From a virus, in IMG/VR virus record IMGVR_UViG_3300005830_000045, positions 16,480 through 80,479 of that record: DNA of 64,000 nucleotides. One strand, written 5' to 3'. Both the position numbers and the translations under genes were made by a program. Shown here piece after piece: positions 24,991 to 34,111 of this stretch (position 1 is its first letter; the number at the start of each line of letters is the position of its first letter). A model generated the notes under the pieces. The model searched no databases, was not told the origin of the DNA, and worked only from the letters and a program-made list of their open reading frames with translations.

Positions 24991-26348
24991 AGATTGACAT
25001 TGAATTCGAGGAAGAAGTTCTTGCACGAGCACTACGTGACGCAATGTATCTCAAGAAAGCTTCTGGCATATTGGATGCTCACCATTTCGGAACCAAGCAC
25101 CATAGTTGGGTTTGGAAGCAGATGAAAGAAGTGTGGTCTGCTTATCGGGAGTTGTGTAGCCCTAAGATGTTCGTTGCTCGCGTAAAGCGTGACTTCCTTG
25201 AGCTCGATGACAGGGAGCCATATTTACAATTAGTCAAAAAGCTTTTTCGTCTGAAGCCAAAAGCTTCTGCTGCTTCGCTCGATGAGCTGAGTCAATTCGT
25301 TCGATTTGTGAACGCACAACTGGCCTTGGAAAAGGGAGCAACCGCGCTTGAAAAGGGGAAGGTTGATGACGTTTATGGCGTCATGCAAGAGATTTCTCAA
25401 AAAGACCTTAGACCGCGAGTATATACTCGTGTAAAGTGGATTGAGGAGTTTGAGGAGCGACAACGCGAAAGGAAGCACCGAAAGGAGCACCCAGAGGAGT
25501 ACACCTCAATACCTACAGGCCTCAGCAAGCTCGATTCAATAATAACAGGAATTCAGATTGGAGAAATAGGGCTTGTTCTCGGGACAACTGGACGAGGCAA
25601 ATCTATATTCTTGAACAACCTTGCTTACACAGCTGTGAAATTGGGCTTCCCAACAGCATACTTCGCCTTTGAGATGCCAGCCCGGCAAATTGCCCAACGG
25701 CAAGATGCTCGTTGGCTTCAAATGCCTTATAGGAAGTTCAAGGATTATGCATTTACTCCATCAGAGCTTAGAGAAATCAATGTAAAGTTAGGCAGGATGA
25801 GACCACGTTGGAAAAGTCTTTTTCAGATATTTAGCATGCCGGTGAGGAGCGCTACGATCAACACGGTCATATCTGCTCTTGATGATGCTTACCTTGAAGA
25901 TGGATTTAAGCCTAAGTTGCTCCTTTTTGATAGTGCTGATCATCTTTTGCCCACTGGAAGGTCAGAGTCTTTTAGGCTTGATCAAGCGAATGTGTACTGG
26001 GCCATGAAGGGATTGGCTGAAAGCGATGGCTATGCCATTTGGAGTTCAACACAAGCAAAACAGGAGTATGCAACGCGAACAATTACGGCTGAAGGTGGAA
26101 GCGAATCATACGACAAGGCGAGGATTGCTGATGTTATGGTTTCTTTGAATGAACCTCGCAAGTCAAGTCGTGCTACTAAGATTGTCGATGACGATGATGA
26201 CGATGACGGCGAAAGTTTGACGCCTACAACCAAGGGAAGCTTCCTTGAGCTTTTCCTTGCGAAGTATCGCGATGGAATGAGTAAAGTAACAATTCCTCTT
26301 GACGCTGAGTTTGAAAAGATGATCATACATGAGGTTTATGTAGAGTAA
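24987..26348 (+). CDS. DnaB-like replicative helicase
   Basis: GTG start overlapping the loader stop by four bases. The 453-residue protein has a short DnaB-like N-terminal domain, a linker, and a RecA-type motor with SIPTGLSKLDSIITGIQIGE and Walker A GTTGRGKS (about 198-205). The Walker B region is KLLLFDSAD, followed by WSSTQAKQEY, the usual sensor stretch. An acidic run of eight consecutive Asp (DDDDDDDD, about residue 402) is unusual. It unwinds DNA at the fork together with the primase encoded next. Confidence 0.85.
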   Translation: MKIDIEFEEEVLARALRDAMYLKKASGILDAHHFGTKHHSWVWKQMKEVWSAYRELCSPKMFVARVKRDFLELDDREPYLQLVKKLFRLKPKASAASLDELSQFVRFVNAQLALEKGATALEKGKVDDVYGVMQEISQKDLRPRVYTRVKWIEEFEERQRERKHRKEHPEEYTSIPTGLSKLDSIITGIQIGEIGLVLGTTGRGKSIFLNNLAYTAVKLGFPTAYFAFEMPARQIAQRQDARWLQMPYRKFKDYAFTPSELREINVKLGRMRPRWKSLFQIFSMPVRSATINTVISALDDAYLEDGFKPKLLLFDSADHLLPTGRSESFRLDQANVYWAMKGLAESDGYAIWSSTQAKQEYATRTITAEGGSESYDKARIADVMVSLNEPRKSSRATKIVDDDDDDDGESLTPTTKGSFLELFLAKYRDGMSKVTIPLDAEFEKMIIHEVYVE

Positions 26349-27373
26349 TGTTTGATCTAGTAGAATGGGTTGACGCGAACATAGACCGTGCTCGTCCATC
26401 AGCTGGAGATGAGCGGACAGGAGAGTGCCCGTTTTGCGGCAAATATGGTGGTTTTTATATCAATTGTAGTGAAGATGGTAACGGGCCATGGGTGTGCTTC
26501 AAATGTGGAGAAGCATCAAAAAGCGTGATTCGTCTTATCGCGCACGTGGAAGGTATCACGCCTCAAGAGGCACGTGCTTTCCTCCTCAAATCTAAGGTTG
26601 AATTCAGAAGGAAAGAAACTGCCATTTCTCTTCTCGATAGGATCAAAGCGATAAGAGGAAACGAGGACATAGATTCAATTGATTTGTTCGATGAAAAGGT
26701 TGAAGGCGGATTGCCTTCTGAATTTGTTCCTGTTTGGGACGGGAAGAAGTGGCGTGTTCCTGTTTATATGAGCAAAAGAGGATACAGGAGGTCAATCCTT
26801 CGAGATTGGGGAGTTGGTTTCTGCAACAGTGGAAGATACGCAAGGCGCGTCATCGTTCCTCTTGAGTGCCCAAATGGCAGGAGCTTTACTGCCCGTGATG
26901 TTACAGGTGAACAAAAGCCAAAATATTTGAACCCAGAAGGCATCGACCATAGGCGTTTGTTGTTTGGCTGGAATAGTGTGTCGAATCATTCCGGTTTTGA
27001 GCTGGTGGAAGGACCACTTGATGCTATGAAGCTCGATCAACACGGGTTGCCTTCGATGGCCATGGGCGGAAAAGTTCTTCATTCCGAGCAATTGAATATG
27101 TTATTCAAAAGGCCTAGTTCTGTGCGGGTCACGGTCATGTTGGATCCAGAGGCGTTGAAGGAAGCGTATAATGTAGCGTCACAACTTATTGTTCATTTTG
27201 ATCGTGTTTATGTAGCCTATACGTTGCCTGACGGCGTTGATCCAGGCGATACGACCAGGGCCCAGGCACGAGAAACGCACAATAAAGCCTTTAGATACTC
27301 TGGAGAACGGGCTGAGAGAGTGCAGGTTGTAGTAAAAAATGCGCGCCATAAGTTACAGAAAATATTTGAATAA
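26348..27373 (+). CDS. DNA primase (zinc finger plus TOPRIM)
   Basis: The 341-residue protein starts at the last base of the helicase stop. The N-terminal zinc ribbon has CPFC (27-30) and CFKC (50-53), as in CHC2-type primases, followed by a helical IRLIAHVEGITPQEARAFLL. The TOPRIM part shows FELVEGPLDAMKL (about 217-229), in which the first motif is EGPLD, and VMLDPEAL as the DxD-like motif. It is short for DnaG and lacks a C-terminal helicase-binding domain. With loader and helicase it makes a complete priming set. Confidence 0.8.
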   Translation: MFDLVEWVDANIDRARPSAGDERTGECPFCGKYGGFYINCSEDGNGPWVCFKCGEASKSVIRLIAHVEGITPQEARAFLLKSKVEFRRKETAISLLDRIKAIRGNEDIDSIDLFDEKVEGGLPSEFVPVWDGKKWRVPVYMSKRGYRRSILRDWGVGFCNSGRYARRVIVPLECPNGRSFTARDVTGEQKPKYLNPEGIDHRRLLFGWNSVSNHSGFELVEGPLDAMKLDQHGLPSMAMGGKVLHSEQLNMLFKRPSSVRVTVMLDPEALKEAYNVASQLIVHFDRVYVAYTLPDGVDPGDTTRAQARETHNKAFRYSGERAERVQVVVKNARHKLQKIFE

Positions 27374-27386
27374 TTACATATAAGGG

Positions 27387-27447
27387 AAAAAAAGTTGAAA
27401 TCAAGGCAAAAAACTTCTTGACCTTTGAAGCTGTATGGCATTATCCT
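27387..27447 (+). promoter_or_regulatory. Promoter with A-rich box before the CobS-like gene
   Basis: An AAAAAAAGTTGAAA box (27387-27400) precedes TTGACC (27418-27423). After 18 bases comes TATCCT (27442-27447), directly preceded by TGGCAT. The same order of elements occurs at 55939-55999, including TTGACT, the same 18-base spacer and TGGCATTAGTCT. The predicted RNA would start near 27454, about 35 bases before the chosen start codon. Confidence 0.6.
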
Positions 27448-27489
27448 GGATTTATTGGCGCAAACAAAATGGCAAGGAGCAGTGACGCT

Positions 27490-28653
27490 ATGCCATCACC
27501 AAAAGACTCCCACGATAGCAGAGGCAGGGCAAAGGTCAAGTGCGAAGTCTGTGGACTTTGGTATCATCGGCTTGATGTCCACATTGCCAAGAAGCACGGA
27601 ATGAACGTCGAGCAGTACCAAGCGACGCACCCAGGGTGCCCAACCATCAGCGAGGCAGCATCCCAGGCAGCGTCATCCGCAGCGGTTAAAAAGGCGTCTC
27701 ACGCCAAAGTAGTCAGAGAAGCGAAAGAGGAAACGTTCAGCGGAGACAAGGACACGTTCCGTATCGGCGTGGCACGCCTCAAGATGCGAAAAGACCTCAG
27801 CGAAGTAGACAAATTTCACGTTCCGGACTACGACCCAAAATACAATCTCGGCATGATGGAGAGAGAGAATTGGGAATATATCGCTCTTGGCGTTCAAGAT
27901 AGTGAAAACGTTTTCATCTCCGGTCCAACCGGGTGCGGTAAAAGTTTGGGCGTTCTTCAACTCGCAGCAGCTCTCAATCAGCCTGTGCAGCGTATCAACC
28001 TTCACGGTGAAGTCAGAGCTTCTGACTTCGTTGGTGATAAGACTGTTGATGTTGACCCTGAAAGTGGACAAGCCGTTGTTGTGTGGAAAGATGGCATTCT
28101 CCCTAATGCTATGCGCAACGGCCACTGGTTGCTTCTCGATGAATTGGATGCTGCGCCTGCTCACGTGCTTTTCGTGCTCCAGTCTGTTCTCGAAAAGGGG
28201 ATGCGCCTTGTCCTTTCAAACAACAACGGAGAAATAGTAAAGGCCCACGAAAGTTTTCGCATTATCGCAACGGCCAACACTTTTGGCAGAGGCGATGATA
28301 GCGGAATGTACGGCGGTACAAATATTCTCAACGAGGCATTTCTTGATCGTTTTGGAATCGTGATTCTCGTTGATTACCCTGGCGAGTTAACCGAAAGGGA
28401 CATCATCGTGGAGCGCACTGGCTTGAATGGAGATGATGCTAGTAAGATGGTCAAGATTGCTCATGATGTTCGGAAGGCTTTGGAGAATGAAACGGTTTTT
28501 TGTTCTTTCTCGACAAGGCGTCTTGTCGCATGGGCACAAGCCTCTGTTCGATTGGGAGATGTTAAAAGGGCAGTCAAAATCAGCGTAACAAATAGGTTGA
28601 GCGCTGAGGATGCAACATTTATTTCTGGATTGGTCCAAAGGTATTGGGGGTGA
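27490..28653 (+). CDS. CobS/MoxR-type AAA+ ATPase with N-terminal zinc finger
   Basis: ATG 27490 is chosen because AAGGAG lies upstream; ATG 27469 and an earlier start lack a site and overlap the promoter. The 387-residue protein begins with a Ros/MucR-like zinc finger (CEVCGLWYHRLDVHIAKKHG, about 18-37). A MoxR/CobS ATPase follows: Walker A SGPTGCGKS (144-152), Walker B WLLLDELD (about 213), FRIIATANTFGRGDD as sensor and an FLDRF arginine-finger segment. CobS-CobT pairs chelate cobalt in cobalamin synthesis, but phage copies have no cobalamin genes around them. A MoxR-VWA remodelling role with the next protein is more likely. Confidence 0.8.
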   Translation: MPSPKDSHDSRGRAKVKCEVCGLWYHRLDVHIAKKHGMNVEQYQATHPGCPTISEAASQAASSAAVKKASHAKVVREAKEETFSGDKDTFRIGVARLKMRKDLSEVDKFHVPDYDPKYNLGMMERENWEYIALGVQDSENVFISGPTGCGKSLGVLQLAAALNQPVQRINLHGEVRASDFVGDKTVDVDPESGQAVVVWKDGILPNAMRNGHWLLLDELDAAPAHVLFVLQSVLEKGMRLVLSNNNGEIVKAHESFRIIATANTFGRGDDSGMYGGTNILNEAFLDRFGIVILVDYPGELTERDIIVERTGLNGDDASKMVKIAHDVRKALENETVFCSFSTRRLVAWAQASVRLGDVKRAVKISVTNRLSAEDATFISGLVQRYWG

Positions 28654-28727
28654 TTAGATAAATCTTTCCAATAAAACCTAATAAATTCACAAAGTAGCAA
28701 AAAAGTTTGTTTTTTTGGTAGAATTTT

Positions 28728-28756
28728 TTGGCAAATTCGTTTATGTTTATCTTATC
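28728..28756 (+). promoter_or_regulatory. Possible promoter before the CobT-like gene
   Basis: TTGGCA (28728-28733), 17 bases, CTTATC (28751-28756) in a very AT-rich 111-base gap. A run AAAAAAGTTTGTTTTTTT upstream resembles the A-rich box of other promoters here. The -10 box is poor, so this is weak. Confidence 0.3.
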
Positions 28757-28764
28757 GGCAACAA

Positions 28765-30795
28765 ATGATGAGGCTAAGGATGAAATTAAAGACCAATGCT
28801 CGCAGAAACGCACTTGATGGCCCTTTCACAGCGATAGCAAGGGCCCAAAGTCGTTCCTGGAAAGTCAATATCGTAGCTTCCGGCAGCGTTCTCGCAACAG
28901 ATGGCAATACTATATATTTTCCATGGAATAGCGATGACATCGACACTATTCCTTTCAACGTTTTGAATGGATACCTTGACCATGAGGTGGGGCATATCGC
29001 AGAAGAAAGGGAGCATGCTATAGACGGTCGTGAGACTCCTCTTGAAATCGCAAAGCGTCAAACAAATATCACAAAAAGAATGCTCCTCAATGTATACGAA
29101 GACATTCGTATGGAGATAAAAAGGGGCAAGATTTATCCTGGAGTCGCAGCAAATCTCAAGGCATCTAACGAGCACTCCGTTGGCACCTTTATAAAAAGAT
29201 TTGGTGATGGCGATGGCATGGAAAAGGCTAATTTCTGGCACACTTTAGGGTGCGGGATCATCTTTGCCGCTAGGGAACTTGACACCTTTTGGCTTCCAGA
29301 GCAGTACGCTCCGTTCATGGAAATGCTACAGCCTGAAATCGAGGAAAGTAGGCACGTGGTTTGGGCCCAAGACTCGATGGAGCTTGTCGAGAGAACTTTT
29401 GAAAAAGTCCGTGAACTAGCTAAGGATATTGAAGATTGGATGGAAAAGAAGACAGCTCTGAAGAAAGAAGAGAAAGGCGAGTCAGAGTCAAGCGATACAA
29501 AGGGCAAGAGTGAAAGCGACACGAAGGATGAAGGTGGTGTTGGTGGCCCTAGCGAAGATGGTTCTGACGATGCAACTGCCGAGGATGGTGATGGTGCCTC
29601 TGATAGCGCTGAAGGTGGCGATCAGGAAGTTGGTGAAGGCGAGGAAAGTGCTAGCGGTGTAGAGGGTGGTGTCAGGCGTGGCGATAACGCCGAAGGCGAT
29701 ACCTCGTTTGGTTCACCCTCTACAAGCGCAGAGGACACAAAAGAGGACATGTCTGAAGGCAAAGAAGAAGTGCCATGCGATGGCGCTGAGAAAGCCGCAG
29801 AAATCACAGCTGGGGCTTTTCAAGATGCTGACACCGATGACATCATGTGCGAAGGCAAGAAAGAAATTGAAAAGGCGAGCGAAGATCTTTCTACCTTGCG
29901 CGGTGGATACAACCCCTGCCCCTCTGCCCTTGAGGCTGATCAGTGGATCGTTCCGAAGAAGGGTGAAGAAGCAATTTACAATCAGATCAAGAAGCAGGTC
30001 CAGCAGCAGATTTCTGCACTTCGGTCCAAGTTGATCCACATCATTCGCAGTCGGGCAATTTCTCGCGAGCAATACGAGCAAGACAATGGGAAGCTTGACA
30101 CTTCTTCGCTTTACCGCTTGCGCTTGGGCAGTAAGCAGGTATTCAGCAAGACCGTTTCAGGGCAAATGCTTGACACCGCAGTCACGGTGCTCGTGGACCT
30201 TTCTGGCTCGATGGGCGATTCAAATTTTGCCTATTCCAGAGCTTGTTACGCTAGGATGACGGCTGTTGCCCTTGCAGAAACTTTTGAATCAATCAACGTT
30301 CCTTTCGAGATAATAGGGTTTCACAACAGCTACGACATCCCTTTCAAGCCTGATCGCAGTGGAGCGTTCGTGAATAGACTTCCCTTTGAGTATCACGTTT
30401 ACAAGAGCTTTGAAGAGGTCCATCGCTCCGTTCGATGCCGTCTTGTTGGGATAACAGGACGGCAAGAGAACGCTGATGGCGAGGCAATCGTGGGGGTCGC
30501 AAGGAGATTGGTTGTTCGTCCTGAGAGTCGCAAGCTCATGTTCGTTATCAGCGACGGAAAGCCAGTCTGTCCCGGATTGAGTGATGAAGTTGGCTCAAGA
30601 CATTTGATTGATTCAATCAAAAAGGTGCGAGGGGCAGGGATTATCCTTTTTGGTATCGGAGTGCAGCATTTGGATATCGTGCGTTACTATGGCGTAGAGC
30701 ACAGCATTTGCGTGGACAAACTTGACAAGATGGCCGAAAACATTTTCAAGGTCGTGCGTTCCGTACTTATCGCAGGCCTCAAAAAGGTGGCGTGA
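28765..30795 (+). CDS. CobT-like VWA protein with HExxH metal site
   Basis: The 676-residue protein pairs with the CobS-like ATPase. The N-terminal part has HEVGH (73-77) and downstream YEDIRMEIKRG (about 111), the HExxH...E arrangement of VWA-linked metallopeptidase-like CobT proteins. Residues about 235-350 are an acidic Ser/Glu/Gly linker. The C-terminal VWA domain has the MIDAS motif DLSGSM (478-483) and FVISDGKP. The start is uncertain: ATG 28780 has GAGG six bases upstream and would remove five residues. The stop overlaps the next ATG. The role in the phage is unknown; ATP-driven remodelling or cleavage of a target is inferred. Confidence 0.75.
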   Translation: MMRLRMKLKTNARRNALDGPFTAIARAQSRSWKVNIVASGSVLATDGNTIYFPWNSDDIDTIPFNVLNGYLDHEVGHIAEEREHAIDGRETPLEIAKRQTNITKRMLLNVYEDIRMEIKRGKIYPGVAANLKASNEHSVGTFIKRFGDGDGMEKANFWHTLGCGIIFAARELDTFWLPEQYAPFMEMLQPEIEESRHVVWAQDSMELVERTFEKVRELAKDIEDWMEKKTALKKEEKGESESSDTKGKSESDTKDEGGVGGPSEDGSDDATAEDGDGASDSAEGGDQEVGEGEESASGVEGGVRRGDNAEGDTSFGSPSTSAEDTKEDMSEGKEEVPCDGAEKAAEITAGAFQDADTDDIMCEGKKEIEKASEDLSTLRGGYNPCPSALEADQWIVPKKGEEAIYNQIKKQVQQQISALRSKLIHIIRSRAISREQYEQDNGKLDTSSLYRLRLGSKQVFSKTVSGQMLDTAVTVLVDLSGSMGDSNFAYSRACYARMTAVALAETFESINVPFEIIGFHNSYDIPFKPDRSGAFVNRLPFEYHVYKSFEEVHRSVRCRLVGITGRQENADGEAIVGVARRLVVRPESRKLMFVISDGKPVCPGLSDEVGSRHLIDSIKKVRGAGIILFGIGVQHLDIVRYYGVEHSICVDKLDKMAENIFKVVRSVLIAGLKKVA

Positions 30796-32663
30796 TGGTC
30801 GGCAAACTTTCATCTGTTGATCCTCTTGTCCGTGAAATGTATGAAGAAATAGACGCAAAATTTCTTCCATACATCAAATCTAGGGTGTCATCTCTTTCTG
30901 GTGTTGAATTCGATGACGCCGTACAAGAAGCAAGAGTAGCTTTGTTGACCGCGTTGCACGATTATGACTTCAATCGAGCAGGTGGTGATTATCTTCCATT
31001 CATGAAGATTGTCCTTCTGAATACTTGTCGCGGTCTGTGGCTGAAAGAACGTAGGCGCTCAAAAACGCCTTGGGTCGCAAAACGTGATGGCGAGGATTGG
31101 GTTGAAGGCCCATCGAGACCACTTAGCATCCAGCAGTCGAATGATTGCGATGGTCAACGTTTGCCTACTTATGATGCCTTGCCTGATGAAAACGCGATTG
31201 GCGGAGACCACATGATTTGCCATGAGCATTCTTCTATGCGGGTTGAGGATTTCAAAGAGGTGCTTGAGCAGAATTTGAGCGAGTTTGAGCTGGAGGTGTA
31301 TCGCTGTCGTGTGGATGCTCCCAAGGCTTTGATTGAGCAAGTAAAGGCGGATGATGGTGACGTCAACAACATAGGTGTTCTTGATATTGCTAAATTTCTT
31401 GGCGTTGGAAAGAACAAAGTAGATTGGGCGCTGTATAAGATAAAGTCTGCATTTACAGAAGTTGCTGAGAGAATACGCTTCAGCGATGTTTTTGGGGACT
31501 TGGTAAATAGCTCACAATGGCCCGTGGTCCACGTCAGCAAAGGATTTGAACGCAATAAAGAGTTTGTTCGGAGTATTATCAAGGACCGAAATTTAAGTGG
31601 TCTCGTCCTTGACGAGATTTCCGAGGAGTGTGAAAGCGGTGCGCGCACTATCATTTCCTATAAATGGGGCGTTGTCGTCTATATCGAGAGGGCAGAAACA
31701 TGTTGGACGGCAGTCTTGGAAGGTTCATTCAATCCTCGCAGCGGTGATTTGTTTGGTTCTTGCGGAGCAAGGAAGTTGCTACCGATTGAGGGCTATGGGC
31801 AGTTGGCAAAAGATTTGGCAGATGCAAGGAGAAAAGGGATGGCTTCTGTGAACGACGACAGTCAATATGATAGTTTGAAGGTTTTGCCGCATTGTATAAG
31901 CGAGTACGAGAAAGGAGATTTGGTTTGCGACGGGGATGAAAATGCAGAGTTTGATCCCTGTTGCGTCCACAGAGACAATTGTGTTGCTCTCCAATTGCGT
32001 ATGAAGCAAAAGGGGATGAAAAAGGAGCAGTACGTTGTCGAGAAAACAGACTCAGCTGGCACACCATATTGTGCGCCGAAAAGCTTGATGAGTTTCGGCA
32101 AGATTGTTTCCGGCACGATTCGTAATTACGGTGTGCGCGACGGCAAGGCAACTCGCACCCCCAAGGCTAGGCCCAATAAAAACTCAAAGGCAGTTTCTCG
32201 ACACAAGGAGTTGGTAGAAAAGGCCACTTCTGTTGTCGTGGCACGGTCAGAGGGTGCGACTATTATGGATCCTTGGTATGAAAGAGCTTTGGAAATTTTG
32301 TGCGAGAAAACCGGTAGAACGTTTTGTGCAGGCAACGATCCAAGCATAGGACAGTTTTATGCGAAAGACAGGCGTGCCAAAAGCGGATATGTTGGCGTGT
32401 ATTGCAAGACGGAAAAGGGCAGGCATGTGGCGTTGTTTCTTCTCATGTACAAGCCTCGAACAACGACTATGGATTTCAAATGGCCTGTGTCTGTCGATGG
32501 ATTCAAAGGCGTGGGAGAATCAACGATCAAATTGCTGTCTCCGGTCAAGCATAGTGATGGTGCTTTCGTTTCTATTTCAAAAGGTCTTGACGGGGCAGGA
32601 GTATCTCTTGCGGCTGAATCCCTTTCTCGCATGATTTCAAATGGCACAATAGTGCTTCCTTGA
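30795..32663 (+). CDS. Sigma-70-like protein with large extra C-terminal half
   Basis: ATG 30795 overlaps the CobT-like stop (TGATG). The first 215 of 622 residues resemble a short sigma factor. Region 2 includes DDAVQEARVALLTALHDYDF and FMKIVLLNTCRGLWLKERRR, and a region 4-like helix-turn-helix includes FELEVYRCRVDAPK and DIAKFLGVGKNKVDWALYKI. The remaining 400 residues have no family I recognise; they include a Cys-containing section (CDGDENAEFDPCCVHRDNC, about 377-395) and a basic stretch. Directing RNA polymerase to phage promoters is a reasonable inference. Its coupling to the AAA+/VWA pair is striking. Confidence 0.6.
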   Translation: MVGKLSSVDPLVREMYEEIDAKFLPYIKSRVSSLSGVEFDDAVQEARVALLTALHDYDFNRAGGDYLPFMKIVLLNTCRGLWLKERRRSKTPWVAKRDGEDWVEGPSRPLSIQQSNDCDGQRLPTYDALPDENAIGGDHMICHEHSSMRVEDFKEVLEQNLSEFELEVYRCRVDAPKALIEQVKADDGDVNNIGVLDIAKFLGVGKNKVDWALYKIKSAFTEVAERIRFSDVFGDLVNSSQWPVVHVSKGFERNKEFVRSIIKDRNLSGLVLDEISEECESGARTIISYKWGVVVYIERAETCWTAVLEGSFNPRSGDLFGSCGARKLLPIEGYGQLAKDLADARRKGMASVNDDSQYDSLKVLPHCISEYEKGDLVCDGDENAEFDPCCVHRDNCVALQLRMKQKGMKKEQYVVEKTDSAGTPYCAPKSLMSFGKIVSGTIRNYGVRDGKATRTPKARPNKNSKAVSRHKELVEKATSVVVARSEGATIMDPWYERALEILCEKTGRTFCAGNDPSIGQFYAKDRRAKSGYVGVYCKTEKGRHVALFLLMYKPRTTTMDFKWPVSVDGFKGVGESTIKLLSPVKHSDGAFVSISKGLDGAGVSLAAESLSRMISNGTIVLP

Positions 32664-32691
32664 TCATATAAATCTTTTGGAGGTTTTTTCG

Positions 32692-33030
32692 GTGCACGGT
32701 GACAGAGACTCATATCACGTGGCGGCACCGGGAAGAGATAGAGAGGGGTGTCTCGTCCATGCAATACAGGAGTACAGAAGAGTGAAGTTCGGTGACGATG
32801 TAATCTTGCGCCGGGGTGGCCACCCTGACAAGCGCCCTGGTCAGTTCAGGGATGTGAGGGCCCGCTACATTGGCGCAAGGGGTCACGGGATCTACTGTGA
32901 GTTGCTGCAAGACGATCCAGACGCTGTTGTCCAACCTAAGACAAAGGGGGGCAAAGGATGGTGGTCTCGCAGCATCATGAGGAGAGGTGATTCTGATCTT
33001 GATGGGCCGCCAGAGAAGAGTGATGAGTAA
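32692..33030 (+). CDS. Small basic protein, unknown (112 aa)
   Basis: GTG 32692 follows GGAGG at 32679-32683 with eight bases between; an upstream TTG would overlap that site. The protein is rich in Arg, Gly and Asp, with a beta-like VKFGDDVILRRGG core and a GARGHGIYCELLQDD section. I do not recognise it. The stop overlaps the next gene's ATG. Confidence 0.5.
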   Translation: MHGDRDSYHVAAPGRDREGCLVHAIQEYRRVKFGDDVILRRGGHPDKRPGQFRDVRARYIGARGHGIYCELLQDDPDAVVQPKTKGGKGWWSRSIMRRGDSDLDGPPEKSDE

Positions 33031-34111
33031 ACCGAGACTCGAATGTGCTGACTGCGGACATCACATTTGGGATCGTAACATCAAAGAGTACCTGGAAGCC
33101 GTGAAGAGGAAGCGGGATGAAGAATTTATGGAAAGAGTAGTGATAATTGGCGGAGGTGTGTCTGGTCTCCTTGCGTCGTATGTTGTGAAACGCTATGGAA
33201 GAAGGGTGAAAGTCATAGAGGAAGCAAAGCCAGGTGGCGACTTTCTTTTGGGAGGTTTGAAGTATATACACAGAACGGTCAGAATGGAAGGTTTATTCAA
33301 TGAACTTTCACTTCCATGGAGCCATTATAGGGTCAATGGCGGAATAATGCTGAAGGGGAAAGTTGAACCATATCCGAAATGTCTTCAGTTTATGAGTAAA
33401 GAAGAAGCAATGAGGATACAAGAAGATCATTACAGAAAAACGAGAAAGTCAGAGCCTGGAAAGTTTGGATCAAAGGCCATGAATGATCCGGCAGCGAAAG
33501 TTTCTAGGCGGGCAATTCGTTGTGACTTTGAAGAAATGATTAAAGAATTGGCGAAAAGAGCAGACATAGTCAAAGCTCGTGTTTCTTTTATTGAGTCAAA
33601 AAGAAATAGGGTGAAAACATTTGATGGTGAGTTTATCTATTATGACCGTTTGATCGTAACTATTCCTCTTTGGATTGTTCATCATATTGCTGACTTTTAT
33701 GTTCCGCAAGGGATGGCGATGTCTCTGAACATTTTGGATGTTATTCCAAATAGAGATAGATATGCTCGATGGGATTACATTTACACCCCTTACACTCCGT
33801 CAAGCGCGGTTCATCGTTTGAGCCCAAGTGATCATGGATATAGCATCGAGATCAATGGTGATTGGGCCCAACAAGAAAGAGCTACGTGTAACGATTTGGC
33901 CTTTCTTTTCCCTGACGGGTTTGTCGTTCGTGGTGCTAAGATTGGCACAAAGGGGCATTTGCTTGAGCTCGTGGTAAAGCCTGATTGGCCTGAAAATGTT
34001 ACGCCTTTGGGCCGTTTCGCGCAATGGGATCCACGAGCAACAACTGATGTCACTTTGGACAATATTCATAAGATGGCAAAGGGCTGGGGATGGAAAAAGA
34101 TTCCTTATTGA
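33023..34111 (+). CDS. FAD-dependent oxidoreductase
   Basis: ATG 33023 is placed in the stop of the previous gene; an internal ATG at 33128 would start directly at the Rossmann fold. The protein (362 residues) has a dinucleotide site VVIIGGGVSGLLASYVVKRY and an acidic VKVIEEA end of beta-2, then features of the amine-oxidase/UDP-galactopyranose-mutase class (YDRLIVTIPLWIVHHIADFY). The 35-residue N-terminal extension carries one CADC pair plus HH. The substrate is unknown. Because the next genes handle thymidine nucleotides, oxidation of a modified base or its precursor is a plausible inference. Confidence 0.7.
   Translation: MSKPRLECADCGHHIWDRNIKEYLEAVKRKRDEEFMERVVIIGGGVSGLLASYVVKRYGRRVKVIEEAKPGGDFLLGGLKYIHRTVRMEGLFNELSLPWSHYRVNGGIMLKGKVEPYPKCLQFMSKEEAMRIQEDHYRKTRKSEPGKFGSKAMNDPAAKVSRRAIRCDFEEMIKELAKRADIVKARVSFIESKRNRVKTFDGEFIYYDRLIVTIPLWIVHHIADFYVPQGMAMSLNILDVIPNRDRYARWDYIYTPYTPSSAVHRLSPSDHGYSIEINGDWAQQERATCNDLAFLFPDGFVVRGAKIGTKGHLLELVVKPDWPENVTPLGRFAQWDPRATTDVTLDNIHKMAKGWGWKKIPY

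Noticed and set aside
26136-26220. Frameshift at the Asp run of the DnaB-like gene
   Set aside because: The GAT/GAC repeat keeps the frame, and helicase sequence continues in the same frame afterwards.
27490-30795. Cobalamin synthesis role for the CobS/CobT-like pair
   Set aside because: No CobN or other cobalamin genes are near, and the zinc finger and acidic linker are not typical of the bacterial chelatase.
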